This document shows, one piece after another, positions 41,804 through 52,301 of a stretch of DNA of 64,000 nt (position 1 is its first letter; each line of letters starts with the position of its first letter). The stretch is taken from positions 310,001-374,000 of the forward strand of contig BLLK01000045.1 of assembly GCA_021927905.1 (NCBI GenBank), given 5' to 3'. The translations under genes and the position numbers were made by a program. This DNA is from Chaetoceros tenuissimus (lineage: Eukaryota > Bacillariophyta > Thalassiosirophyceae > Chaetocerotales > Chaetocerotaceae). A model generated the notes under the pieces. That model was not told the DNA's origin. It saw nothing but the letters and a program-made list of their open reading frames with translations, and did not search any database.

Positions 41804-42846
41804 TCACATTACTCCATAGAAACTTCTAAGTTCGGCTGCTTCATCGTCGTCTAAGTTTTCATCAAAGTCGTCGTCTTCGTCAAGTATAATCTCATTAAGT
41901 ACTTTCTTAGGTGCAATCCTATCTCTTACAGCGATCTTTAAATCTTCAATATCAATAAAGCCTCTGTACTGTGTCCTATCAAATATAATTTCTTGATTCA
42001 GTGATACAACCTATGGACGGGAAAAGAAAGATGAGATTTATGAATTGCAAAAGGTTTCAATAGATACTTATTTAACGAACTTACAAATACTCCAGGTTTA
42101 CCAATGGATCTGTGCGGTTCAAGAGTTATTGATATGAGTTCGTCATGAAAAACACTCAATAATTCTTGGCACATGAAGGTTGCTCTGATTAACCAATTCA
42201 TATCGGTACAATATGAAATCTTTATATGATTGGAAATTTGGTCAGTGTCTTGTTTGGATTGAACTTCCTTGATTGTATTTACACCTTCATTTCGGTCGCT
42301 GTCATTAGAATTTGCATTCTTTTCATTTTCTTCGCACTCTACACAACGTTCTTCACTTTTATTTGATTCAGATTTATTAACATCACTGTGACCAAGGTTT
42401 TTTTCAGGCGATATGTAGTCCCTCACTCGTTGCTTCAATTGTTTTGATTCAGGAAATCCACCGTCAGCTTTTCTATCCCACAAGGTTAGATCGTTGTTGA
42501 ATTTTACTAGAAAAGTCCCAGCTGCACCCTTGCATGGAATTAGACTTACAGATCCCATCTCACTTTCAAATGTTGTAAGTAGCTCTTGCATTAGCCAAGA
42601 TGATCTAAACATCCATCTGCAGCCAGTACAATATTCAATTGATATATTTGGCTCTGTATGAAAACTATTTGCAAAGAGGATAGACCTAGAAGTAAAACTT
42701 TGCTGACCTTTATTATATGTCTTCGAAGGTTGTACGTTTTGAATATTCTTCAGATTGCTATGAACGGAACTTGGTGTAAAGCCATAAGTGTCTAGAGATA
42801 GGAACATGCATCCTATCATGAACTTCGCATATAGGTCATAGAACAT
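41804..42846 (-). CDS. double Rdx-domain (SelW/SelT-like) thioredoxin-fold protein
   Basis: Exons 42846-42085 and 42010-41804 (74-nt intron) give 322 residues. I prefer the ATG at 42846; the frame is open a little further but without another ATG. The leader (MFYDLYAKFMIGCMFLSL, then TYGFTPSS) could be a signal peptide with a plastid-type Phe. Domain 1, about residues 50-125, has the Rdx redox motif YCTGCRW (CxxC), LMQELLTTFE, GTFLVKFNNDLTLWDRK and DGGFPESKQLKQRVRDYI. Domain 2, about residues 195-290, repeats the pattern: YCTDMNWLIRATFMCQELL, then across the splice GVFVVSLNQEIIFDR and GFIDIEDLKIAVRDRI. There the second Cys of the motif is Met. An acidic linker joins them and the C-terminus is acidic. 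No in-frame TGA needs to be read as selenocysteine. Function is probably redox, by fold only. Confidence 0.75.
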
Positions 42847-43227
42847 TTTTTCTCTCAATTGCCCTCTCTTTTTCAGAAATCACTTTGTCTCTAATAGAGA
42901 ATAGAACTATCTTTTGCTCGACTTGGTTAGAATAGATACTCGTCTTCCATCAACTTCAGATTTTTATCTATCATCATTTTTCGAAAATACTAGCTAGCTG
43001 ATTAGACCATCCGAAATATGGCTAGAGATAGAAATTTCGTTTTGTCTTCAATAGCGATGCTAAATACATGAAATTTACTATAGCCCCACAGGAAAAAATT
43101 CGCTAATGCCGCTATTCTAGTCATATCTCCATTTTACTTTGAAGTCTTCATCAAACTCACATCATCATTTCCTCCAGTTTTACCTCATTTTCTCGGAACA
43201 GTACAATCTACAACGCAAAGAAGAAAT
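42847..43227. other. divergent intergenic region
   Basis: 381 bp with promoters of the Rdx and silaffin-like genes. It includes a CTAGCTAGCTGATTAG stretch near 42990 and pyrimidine-rich tracts before 43228. No gene seen. Confidence 0.4.
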
Positions 43228-43629
43228 ATGAAATACCTCAATTTGCTTGCATTTATCTTTGTTTTATCATCTGTCTCTGCCAGAGATATCCCAAAGAGGA
43301 AGAACGTGATTGTGAAAAGGAAGGTGCACATGTTTCATGACCATGCGGAAGCTTCTTCAACAAAAGCTCCATTAGTAGTCCCTGCTTCACCAGAGCAAGA
43401 TGCATCTTCGACAAAGGCACCATTAGTAGTCCCTACCTCACAAGATCATGGTGAATCTACAAAGAAACCAAAGAGTTCGAAGAGTTCGAAGAGTTCGAAG
43501 ACACCAGGATCGCCCGAACCACAAGATGAGGTTTTTACTGCTGCTGCTGTCACTAGTTCGAGTGGTTTCACAGAAATGCATGTGGCAGTTGGAGTTATGA
43601 CGACAGCCGTATGTTTTATGCTCTTGTAA
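43228..43629 (+). CDS. secreted, membrane-anchored Lys/Ser-rich protein, silaffin-like
   Basis: 133 residues, single exon. It has an N-terminal signal peptide (MKYLNLLAFIFVLSSVSA) followed by a basic segment (RDIPKRKNVIVKRKVHMF). Two copies of a 17-residue repeat (ASSTKAPLVVPxS...) come next. Then comes a lysine cluster KKPKSSKSSKSSK, in which five Lys are spaced exactly as KxxKxxKxxKxxK. Its coding DNA is a 9-bp microsatellite (AAGAGTTCG). A hydrophobic C-terminus (MHVAVGVMTTAVCFMLL) could be a GPI or membrane anchor. In Thalassiosira, silaffins and related silica proteins carry pentalysine clusters with phosphorylated Ser that direct proteins to biosilica. This makes it a candidate silica-vesicle or cell-surface protein, but no sequence homology beyond composition was established. 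Confidence 0.65.
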   Translation: MKYLNLLAFIFVLSSVSARDIPKRKNVIVKRKVHMFHDHAEASSTKAPLVVPASPEQDASSTKAPLVVPTSQDHGESTKKPKSSKSSKSSKTPGSPEPQDEVFTAAAVTSSSGFTEMHVAVGVMTTAVCFMLL

Positions 43630-43749
43630 ATAGTGAAGATGAAGTATACATATAGATGGTATAATTTATATAATGTTAGAATTAGACATGAACTACTTCT
43701 ATAGTTTGCTACCTACCTGTATGAAAAATGTTCAAGTATTGCTAGCTTT

Positions 43750-44796
43750 TCATTGCCATGAACAACCCCAAAGATGAACAACACATGTCTCGTCACTAAT
43801 GTGCCTATCTAGAATAATAGAGGGAGTTTCTTCTCGATTTTCCATGGTTTCCAACTTGATCTCATTCGGTAGCGCGTGGAAATAATGGAATGGTAGTACA
43901 ACAACCCTTTCTTTTTCATAGTTTCCAAACTCAAACTGATTATTGCGAAAGCATTCAAATAGGGTCCTTGTCATGAGACCTGGACCTGAGCTAGAGATGA
44001 TTTCCATAGGTGATAGCTTATTCAGGCTTTGAGCAAAGCTATGGCACTGCTCAGTAGATTCCTCACCAAGGAACCCAGTAATCATTGCCATCATATCATT
44101 ATTACATGACGATTCGTTTCTTGCAGTTCGGCTAGCTTCGATTCTATTTCTATTCCAATCTTTAATCTTCTGCTTCATATGCATAATCAATGGGTGATAT
44201 CTTTTGCTACCAATAATCCCATTGTTAATTTCAATGCATCCCGTATTACTTGCTCCACAATAGAATTGAACATTTTGATGAATTTCAGATACCGACTTTA
44301 CACAAATATAATCAATATCTACGTAGACTCCACCAAGCTTTGATAATATTTCCAACCTAGCAATATCACTCGCTAGACCATATTCTTGGATTGCCAAACT
44401 TTCCTCAAATGCTTCTTTGAGATTGGTGCTATCATCTTCATGTTGTTCATACAGTCTTAATATATCCGATTCATTCCATACTTTAATGTCCCAGTCAGTG
44501 TGATGCTTGTACCAACTAAAAATCGCTTCATTCCAATTATTCTTTGATATCATATCATCATTTTTCATATATTGATCTACGAAATCAAATCGAGGGAGGG
44601 GCTTTGATCCTAACCATATAAAATGAATTGTTTTTGGAATCAAAAAGGGCATATTGCTTTCAGAATTTGACTTTTGAATATTGCAATGATGTACATTGTA
44701 GTGATCTACTAACAGCTCTGCAATATCAGCATCATCATCAGCCCATTGCTTCAGTTTGAATTTCCTACTGTATGACTTGCTCCCAAAGAATTCCAT
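43750..44796 (-). CDS. GT32-type glycosyltransferase (OCH1/DXD family)
   Basis: 348 residues if the first in-frame ATG (44796) is used; the frame is open about 24 codons further upstream without an ATG, so a missing first exon with a membrane anchor is possible. The core motif IPKTIHFIWLGSKPLP and the sugar-nucleotide site SDIARLEILSKLGGVYVDID (DxD) are characteristic of the Gly_transf_sug/GT32 group, which includes OCH1 and bacterial-toxin-like transferases. A GCIEINNGIIGSKRYHPLI segment, a second family hallmark, follows. The C-terminal HDSC-like HLWGCSW ends the protein. The enzyme would add hexose to glycans, normally in the Golgi, but no signal anchor is visible in the reading frame. Confidence 0.8.
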   Translation of the reverse strand: MEFFGSKSYSRKFKLKQWADDDADIAELLVDHYNVHHCNIQKSNSESNMPFLIPKTIHFIWLGSKPLPRFDFVDQYMKNDDMISKNNWNEAIFSWYKHHTDWDIKVWNESDILRLYEQHEDDSTNLKEAFEESLAIQEYGLASDIARLEILSKLGGVYVDIDYICVKSVSEIHQNVQFYCGASNTGCIEINNGIIGSKRYHPLIMHMKQKIKDWNRNRIEASRTARNESSCNNDMMAMITGFLGEESTEQCHSFAQSLNKLSPMEIISSSGPGLMTRTLFECFRNNQFEFGNYEKERVVVLPFHYFHALPNEIKLETMENREETPSIILDRHISDETCVVHLWGCSWQ

Positions 44797-45306
44797 CACG
44801 GTAACATTTGTTATAAAAATAGACAACTGTTTTTTATTAAATCCATATGAATATGAGTTGTAAGCCAATCAAAGATATTGACGGTGTGCCGGAACATAGC
44901 ATTGTCTTTGACTTTATTTTACTCTCAGTCCTCAATCATAGGTCATTCTCAAATACCTTTCACCTTTGTCGCTCTCGTCGCCGCATTTTTAGATGATGAA
45001 AAATACTACCTACGTCATTGGAAATTCTTTATTTATTTTGGAGCTCTATCTGAACCCACTCAATCTTCTTCTTCTGCCTCTCTGCGTCATCATCCGTTGG
45101 GATGTCATTTATCAGCCACGTACGTACCTAGATTCGACTAGGTTCCTCCCGCTTCTCAACCTTCCTTTTCCTCTCTTCTGAACCTATCAAATTCTCGCGG
45201 AAAATAAATATGCCCAATACGAATAGAGAAACAATTCCATCCTATTCTACTACACCATCAATCACAACAACATTTGATAAGTGATTGAAGCAGTAATATA
45301 AGAAAG
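44797..45306. other. divergent intergenic region
   Basis: 510 bp between the GT32-like gene and the YqgF-like gene. A frame exists on the plus strand but is short and Leu/Phe-rich without domain features. It could hide a first exon of the glycosyltransferase. Confidence 0.35.
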
Positions 45307-46254
45307 ATGATCAACTCTAGGCTTTCAAAATGCGTTGTTCCCTCGGCGCGTATTGCGTCTATTTTTGATTGGAAACAGAGTTCAAGGTATGTTTTGCGAG
45401 GGGTTCTTTGAAACCACCTTCAGGAATACTTGCCGACATTGTAAAACTTAATGTTACAATATTCTTCTAACAATGAATTACTCTTTAGTATACTTTCGTT
45501 AGATATTTCCAAGCATAGGATATGCATTTCCGTAGGTCAGCATCCAAATAGAGAAGATCAACATATAATTCAGAAAATGAAACCAATCGAGTATATGCCT
45601 CACGAACAAAAGAATATCAGTAAGGCAATGTTCAAAACACGAAAAGAACACGTAAAGAAATCGATTGAAAAGGTAGTGAAGAAGTATAACATATCAGGGT
45701 TCGTTGTGGGTTGGCCATTGGAGCCATCGGGTAATCCTGGTGCGGCATGTGGAAGAGTATTACATCTTCTTGATTTTCTCGCAGGTAAGTCCCAAAATTC
45801 TGGCATCAAGAATTGAGAACTCGGAATTTCGCACAAAAATTCTGATCATTTTGATTTTTACAAATCAATCCGAAAAGATATAGGAAGAAACAGGATAATA
45901 TCACCAAGTAGACCACTGACATTAATGGATCAAAGGGTCTTTACACATAACAAATTTGATGAGATTGATAGGCCTCTTGATAGATGGGGAAGGTCTTCAG
46001 CATTTTGCCCACTTTCTCTACAAGATGGAAAAGTGAAAGTTTTAGGAGATTTTTACATATCTAGTCATGGAAAAGATGAAATATTTTATAGAAATCTTGA
46101 CTGTTCACAGCAAATTCTTGAACAATTTTTTAACAGCCATTTTAAGCTGGACGAGGATAGATTGTATAAAAGAAGTTCTACTGCTGTTACTTTTGACAGA
46201 TTAATCCGAGATTATGATACACATGGAGGATGTATCGAAGCAAGCTTGCTTTAA
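45307..46254 (+). CDS. YqgF/RuvX-like RNase H-fold protein
   Basis: Exons 45307-45386, 45489-45784 and 45884-46254 (introns of 102 and 99 nt) give 248 residues. Across splice 1 the protein reads SILSLDISKHRICISVG, the first strand of YqgF (LGLDxGxKRIGVA), with the first catalytic Asp retained. Then GFVVGWPLEPSGNPG matches VVGLPL-x-x-GxxG. After splice 2 comes RPLTLMDQRVFTHN, which lines up with the DERLTT strand but has Gln instead of the catalytic Glu. The short first exon is basic (MINSRLSKCVVPSARIAS), possibly an organelle presequence. Bacterial YqgF processes 16S rRNA ends and is related to RuvC resolvases. Whether this protein is catalytically active is doubtful. Confidence 0.72.
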
Positions 46255-46747
46255 TCTTTTTGGTTTGATAAGCATTTGATTTTCATAGTCTTCACAATTT
46301 TTCAAATGACATGACGACAGACGAGATGAAAGATTGACAAGATGACAAGTTATTGGGGCTCTGACTACGCAATTTTTTAGACAAAGAAAGAAATTTTGTA
46401 GATATTTTATAAACTTATTGAAAGGTTTATCTGTGCATGTTCATGTACTTGTAGTAGCAGAAATAATTAGAAGAGGTGAAGAAGAAGGCTTGAAGGCATC
46501 CTTCGTCATTGTTACATGGCTAGTTCAGTTTTGATAGCGCGACGAACGTCATTGTAGGTTTTGCATGGAAAAAAATGTGGAGAATAAAAAGGATAAAGGT
46601 ACTTACTTGGATTGTACCTTACCTTACCAGCTATCATCCCTTTCCTCTCTTATAATAATGTGCTTCGAACATCGGTACAATACAATTTGATGGCATCATC
46701 ATTATTTCTTCAATTGGTTTCTTTTTGTCTCGTAACTATAATCTATA
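46255..46747. other. intergenic region, promoter of PfkB gene
   Basis: 493 bp. On the minus strand a short stop-terminated frame (46512 upward, ending KTELAM) can be read, but no start, splice partner or family supports it. Otherwise AT-rich. Confidence 0.35.
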
Positions 46748-47953
46748 ATGGCCAAATCTTATTCTGTGGTGGTTGGTTTGAATCCAGCTTTGCAGAAGCG
46801 TTTCATACTTGGTGGAAATAACCCAACATTAGTTCCTGGTAATGTCCATCGAGCATCAGAAGGACAGACAGGTATTGGGGGTAAAGGTCAGGATGTAGCT
46901 GTGACCATCGGATGCCTTTCAAATCCAGGATATTCAAATGTTTTACTAGCTCAATTTTTAGGGAAAGGTCCAGTCGGTGATCTTGCTTTGAGTAAGGTCA
47001 AAGAATCGTTACATGAAGCGAATGCCTCCGAGTCTACAGTTGACTATCTAACAATTCGATGTGAAGCAAGTTTAAGAACATGTACTACTATCGTGGCAGA
47101 ATCTTCAGCCACTGAACTAGTTGAACCGAGCGGAGAAATCACAGATATAGAGGTTAGTCAGTTGTTGGACAAAGTAAATAAAATATCAAAGTTAGGAGAA
47201 GTCAAAGGATTATGTTTTATGGGATCAATGCCTCCAGGTTGCAAGTCTAACATGTATGCTGATATATTTAAGAATATTATGGGAAGTGGTAGTGATGCTA
47301 TCGTCTTAATTGATAGCGTCGTTGGGATAAAAGAACTTTTTAGAGAAATGAAACTAATTGAAAACAGAAGAAGGGGTTCGAACATGATGAAGATAAATTT
47401 TGGAGAATTGTGTAAACTTGCAAAAGTTCCAATTAAAACTGAGATCATGAATACAAATGCTGATCAACTAAAGGAAATAGTGAAGAGTTTTTTCGAAAAC
47501 TTTAAGGATGCAAGTGAAGCTATAGATTTCCTCGCCATTACTAATGGCTGCCACGACGCATTTTTGGTTGAAACAAGTAGACATGGAGATGGAGTAGAAA
47601 TCGAAAGCATCTTTCAGATAAGTGTTCCTTCTCTTTCAAAGGTACTTCATCATTCAACAAAGATTTTTCCTATTGGGGCCGGAGATTCTGTAGCAGGTGG
47701 CACGCTCGCTGCTTGGGAATATTTGAATTCTTCTAATAATCAAGCGAATAGGCTACATCCTGATATACACAGAGCTCTGTCAAATAAAATGAAACAAATT
47801 GAAAATGTTGCAGCTGTAGCATTTGCATATGGTGTCGCGTGTGGTTCAGCGAGCTGTGTGCAAGAAGAAAACTCAGTGGTGAGTGTTGCTGATACTCTTG
47901 CCCTTTTCGATGAAATTGATGTCAGAGTGGTGAAATCGAATTGCTCTGATTGA
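46748..47953 (+). CDS. PfkB-family sugar kinase, 1-phosphofructokinase-like
   Basis: 401 residues, single exon, no obvious targeting peptide. The N-terminus VVVGLNPALQKRF with GIGGKGQDVAVTIGCL is the substrate end of the PfkB fold, closest to 1-phosphofructokinase/tagatose-6-phosphate kinase (NPxxD and GGKGxNVA). Next are GLCFMGSMPPGC and MKINFGELCKLA (the KxNxxE segment). The catalytic base lies in PIGAGDSVAGGTLAAWEY, with the GAGD anion hole and Asp. The end LFDEIDVRVV is family-like. ATP-dependent phosphorylation of a sugar phosphate is expected; the precise sugar cannot be read. The aspartate of NPxxD is replaced by Gln (NPALQ), which may shift specificity. Confidence 0.85.
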   Translation: MAKSYSVVVGLNPALQKRFILGGNNPTLVPGNVHRASEGQTGIGGKGQDVAVTIGCLSNPGYSNVLLAQFLGKGPVGDLALSKVKESLHEANASESTVDYLTIRCEASLRTCTTIVAESSATELVEPSGEITDIEVSQLLDKVNKISKLGEVKGLCFMGSMPPGCKSNMYADIFKNIMGSGSDAIVLIDSVVGIKELFREMKLIENRRRGSNMMKINFGELCKLAKVPIKTEIMNTNADQLKEIVKSFFENFKDASEAIDFLAITNGCHDAFLVETSRHGDGVEIESIFQISVPSLSKVLHHSTKIFPIGAGDSVAGGTLAAWEYLNSSNNQANRLHPDIHRALSNKMKQIENVAAVAFAYGVACGSASCVQEENSVVSVADTLALFDEIDVRVVKSNCSD

Positions 47954-48040
47954 GGTACGTAAGCAAGTACGTGATAAAATTAGTTTCTGTAAAGCTGAAG
48001 TAATAGTCTATATTTTTATAAAATTTAGTCAAATATGTGT

Positions 48041-49849
48041 TTATTTACGACCACCAATTCTTTGTCTTTTTGCGATTACTTCACGCCAGTTATCTGATTC
48101 ATATACTTCATCCTCTGGACTTTCAGCATATCCACCAGTCATTTCTTCATCTCCTAGTAAATCAAGCCAGCCGAGGTTATGTGGTCTTCCTACTGCGCGT
48201 TTTTCAGGTACTTTGTATTCATCTTCCTCTACCTTCACCTTCTTAACCTCTGGATTCTTGTTTCCAAATCCAAATAAGTTGTTTGCCTCCTGTAAAAATA
48301 TAATGGTTTTGTTAGAGCATTTCAAGAATAAATATCATGAAATTTGACAAATTTTACGTACGTTGGATAGTTGGTCAAATAGATTTCCAGTAGGTCCAAT
48401 CCCACCTTGTTGGATCTCCTTTGCGTTATCAAGGAATCGAACTAAACTCTGTCTATCGTGATTAAATGTGTAAGTTTGGAAGTATCCTGGACCATCCTTG
48501 TCAAGATTGTTCAAGTATGGAATGTATGGATCTCTCGCATCATCAGTGCCAACTGAAACGGCCTCGCATAGTCTTCCTACTACATTCTTGATGTCTCCAT
48601 ATGGATCGATCTGCATATTGGAAAGTTGAAGATCCAAACGACGTAGACCTTCACGTAGAGCCTCAGGAGTGATTTCTTCAGCTGGACAGAACTCCTCTAT
48701 CATGAATTTTCTCAATGCAGTTCCTCCCTTGATGAAAGAAGCTGATTCGATAAATCTAACCTCAGGTGGTAAGTCATCATAAAGTTCTGGGGTATTTACG
48801 AATTGAGCAGTCATATTTTGTGCCATGAGAGTAATTCTTACAACTTCATCATAACGGAAAATAATTGGAGGGTCTGGTAAGTATCTCTTTGGATCTCCCA
48901 TCATCAAAACATCAATGAAGTTGGATCGTGTTTCTGGAGTATTTTCAATATATTCTGCATCACGAAGTTTCTTTTCCCAGTGAGCAACCATTCCCTTCAA
49001 TACAAGATAGCAAGCTGTACGTTCATATAGTTCTCCACTGCAAAAGCTCTTGAGATCGAGATTTCCAAAGTTTGGTCCAACCTTCGCCTCAGCATCTAAT
49101 AGCATTTGGCGAAATGGAGCTGATAAACTTTCATCAACAATCATATGGTGTTTCCATAGTTTTCGAAGTTCGAGTGCTTCTTCCTTCTTGAATTCACTTT
49201 GTGCTCTAAGCTTTAGTCTTCCTAGTGTTTTTGTCATCCTTGGTCCGAGTAAGTCTCTATTAGCTAATACGAAGTCCAATGCAGAATCATTTGGTTTAAC
49301 TGGATACCCCATAGTTTCTTCCCCAGTTTCTTCATCTTTGATAGGAGCAAGACATACTTGCTTCAATTTCTCAATCATCTCTGGTACTTCCACAGTGTTT
49401 TTATCCATGCGATATTGATCACGAACTTCAGGAGGTACTCCTGGAAACATTTGTGCCATGCGATACATAGGTCCGAGTCCAGATAGTTGTACAGCCTTAC
49501 GAGTAGCAACATCCATGACATATTGACCCTGTTGAATTCTTTCAATACCTGTTGCTTCATCTACAACAATTGTAGATACTGGAGGCCTTGAGTCACCTAC
49601 CGCATCAGACACAGATGCTCCAGAAACAACACTTTCTTGTTTTGGTTTATCATTTTCAATGTCTTCAATTGCATCATTCAAGTTTTTAGGACGGGAATTT
49701 TCCTGGGTCTTTTTCGACATACGCCTTGCCTTTCTATTCATACCGAACAAAGCAGTATTTGACACCGATGTAGATGGTGCCATAGGAGAAGTAAAAGCTG
49801 AGACAGGCACTGCTGCCCCTAGGAGTAATGCAGTTATGGAAAATTTCAT
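48041..49849 (-). CDS. conserved-looking plastid-targeted protein of unknown function
   Basis: Exons 49849-48362 and 48289-48041 (72-nt intron GTACGT...TTTTACAG) give 578 residues. The N-terminus is a signal peptide with the plastid cleavage motif (MKFSITALLLGAAVPVSA-FTSPMA) and a basic transit part (MNRKARRMSKK). Thereafter the protein is mainly charged and helical, with motifs such as LSGLGPMYRMAQMFPGVP, ANRDLLGPRMTKTLGRL, RLDLQLSNMQIDPYGDIKN and DNAKEIQQGGIGPTGNLF. The C-terminal exon encodes an acidic/basic tail (EANNLFGFGNKNPEV, NWREVIAKRQRIGGRK). I do not recognise a family. The long helical body without membrane spans suggests a soluble stromal protein. Confidence 0.75.
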
Positions 49850-50209
49850 TTTCGAGAAGTTTATTAAAAATCTCTGTACTTTAAATGTTTCTTCACCAGT
49901 CGCGATGAAGTTGGTTCAAGTTCAACTGATTGTTACTCGATACGAAGTTAGAAAGCTCGAAGATGCCTCTATTTGATGTGTGTGAGGAGATGGAGGGGTT
50001 GAGAGGGAAAGGAAGTGACGCAGTTCAAGCAAGAAAAAAGATATCTCTGTAACCCTCTTCGGTTGGGGCTACATTCCACGTGTGAAAATTGATGCCGACT
50101 TGGATGTGAGTCCCGTTTTTGCATCTTTCTTTCCAATATGGAATTTTTCTATGCGTGTATCCAATGACTGAAAGTTTGATTAATTCATACATTATTTTTA
50201 TAGTGCTAT
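49850..50209. other. intergenic region, no gene seen
   Basis: 360 bp between two minus-strand plastid-protein genes; contains the promoter of the unknown plastid-protein gene and the 3' flank of the CRTISO-like gene. No distinct element noticed. Confidence 0.35.
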
Positions 50210-52301
50210 CTAAGCAGTTTGGTTAGCCTCTACACGCAATTCAGGGGATGGTGTTTGTCCTTCAACCAATGGCTTGTAAACCTGTCCCATAAAACCTGGA
50301 TCCAAGAATTTGTACAAAGGATCCCGTGTTGCTGCCTCCTTCAACAAATCCAAATGCTTTCCCACTGGTACCATTGTGTTTGCGCAAATAGCTCCAGAAG
50401 CAGCTGCTGATGGAGTTCCAATTCCAGGGAAGCATGAGTCTCCGCATCTAAGCAATCCATCTACTGGTGTCTTCAAGTTAGGGAATGGGAATGGAAGTAC
50501 AGAACTCAACAAACCAGATTGTGGAGCACCAGTTCCTGCTGCCCAAGCCATACCATAGGTTCCACGATCGCGACGAAGGAATGCTTCGTGAGCCAAAGGA
50601 GATCCAATGATGGAAAATTCTACACGGTCGCGAATATCTGGAATGCATTTCTCGACTGCTTTCCAAAGTACCTCTGCACGATCCTCCTTGTATGCTTCGT
50701 ATTCGTCAGTTCCAGGCTTAAGTTTCTCCCATGGCTCATATGGCTCTCCTCCGGAGGAGTAAACGTGGATAACATGCTTTCCTTCTGGGCATAGAGATTT
50801 GTCAAGAATACTAGGAATGAAGAAACTGCACAAGTTTTGAGAATCTTGCATGGAACGATCCCAATCTTGAATAACCAAATGAGCTGGGTCCTCAATATGG
50901 GACAAATCCAAATCCTTAGCATCAATAGCAATGAAAAGATGCATAATTGCTCCATGACGTGGTAGCTTTCCAAGTTGATCCTTCCATTCAGCAACCTCTG
51001 CTGGAAGCTCTTGCTCGGTTCCTTTAGATTGTAAACAACATTAGTGAATAATTCTTGGTAAAAACAAAAGTTATTGCGACATTGTATAATTTCAGAAACT
51101 TACCAAGCATCTTGACAGTGTCGAAAGGAGTTGCATTACTAACAACAGCCTTCTTTGCCTTAACAACATTTCCATTCTTAAGTCTGATTCCAGTCGCACG
51201 TCCATTCTCAACAATGATTTCATCTACGTGAGCATTAAGTTGGAGTTTTCCTCCGAACTTTTCCAATCCTCTCTGCAAAGTATCTCCAAGAGCACTGGTT
51301 CCTCCTACTGGTACAGAATAACATGCAGATTCCTCAAAGAAACGCTCCAAAATGTAAAGCATGTGAGCAGTCATAGCTCCCTTAGCTGGGAAACCGCAGA
51401 AAATACACATGGTATCAATGAAATTGCGAAGGAATGGATCAGTAACAATTTGATCAACAGTTTTGTGAAGTGAGTCAAAAGTCAAGTTCAAGTCAAGGAA
51501 TACATCTGGGTGTGTGAGAACGAAAGGAAGAGATCCCGCAGTAGTTGCAAGGAATCCATTATCCTGACGAAGGTTAAGAAGCGAAACTGCGGTGGTGGAT
51601 CCTCCAAGAGTCTTGAGACGGTCACGAAGAGCATTCCACTCTGCAACAGCCTTTGGACCATCATCTACTTGTTCCATAAGCAAATCTTCAAATTTTTGCT
51701 TGGATCCAATTGGGAATCTCCAGTATCCACGATCTGGAGTCCAGTATCCCAATCCAGTGTATGTCTCAACAGGCATCTCTTCCTCGAGAATATCAAAGAT
51801 CATACGAAGTGGGTTGAGGGATGGTCTATCCAATCCCTCGAAAATAGATGGACCAACTTCGAAACTGTACTTCTCCCCATTGTGCATACGTGAGAAAGTG
51901 TGTGCACTTCCTCCACTTTTGATGTGGGATTCAACAACGAGTACCTTATCTCCGTACTTTGCTGAGAGTGCTCCACATGCAAGTCCTCCCATTCCACTTC
52001 CAATCACAACTACATCGTATTCACCAGCGTCTCCAGAGAGACCATTTCCAGTTCCTGGATAAGTTGGCTTCTCGTATTTAGGTTCGAGAGACATATCATA
52101 TGAAAAAGTCATTACTTCACCACGCTTGGTGTCCTCTGTTTGAAGAACGTTTTGGTTCTTGGTCTCTTGTAATTGGGTTTTCATAGCAGTGGATGGTGCC
52201 ATTTTGGTTGCAAATGCGTTGCTTGGTGCAAATGCTTGAGTGCTAGTCGCTGACAATAGCGTAAGCACTGCCGTAGCTAGGCCATATCTAGAAGAAAACA
52301 T
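50210..52301 (-). CDS. plastid carotenoid isomerase-like flavoprotein (CRTISO family)
   Basis: Exons 52301-51104 and 51021-50210 (82-nt intron) give 669 residues. The targeting signal is textbook: a hydrophobic leader ending STQAFAPSNAF, with Phe after the predicted signal cleavage. Residues about 93-125 are the FAD-binding loop DVVVIGSGMGGLACGALSA...VLVVESH (GxGxxG plus Glu). Middle segments YSFEVGPSIFEGL, MCIFCGFPAKGAMTAHM and VPVGGTSALGDTLQRGLEKFGG are typical of CRTISO/phytoene desaturase relatives. The C-terminal flavin-site motif GDSCFPGIGTPSAAASG is present. CRTISO converts tetra-cis lycopene to all-trans lycopene in carotenoid synthesis. Diatoms have several paralogues whose exact substrates differ, so the reaction is likely but not certain. 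Confidence 0.88.

Noticed and set aside
42085-42846. Possible selenoprotein because of the SelW/SelT-like fold
   Set aside because: Domain 1 has CxxC and the frame contains no in-frame TGA, so selenocysteine is not needed.
44878-45141. Plus-strand frame between the GT32 and YqgF genes
   Set aside because: Leu/Phe-rich, no ATG with context, no domain; it lies in a divergent promoter region.
46512-46620. Minus-strand short frame ending KTELAM upstream of the PfkB gene
   Set aside because: It looks protein-like at its end, but there is no start codon, no convincing acceptor site and no recognisable family.
48041-52301. Plastid genes 48-52 kb as an operon-like cluster
   Set aside because: Both are separate minus-strand genes with their own leaders and a 360-bp gap; adjacency is not evidence of co-transcription in a nuclear genome.
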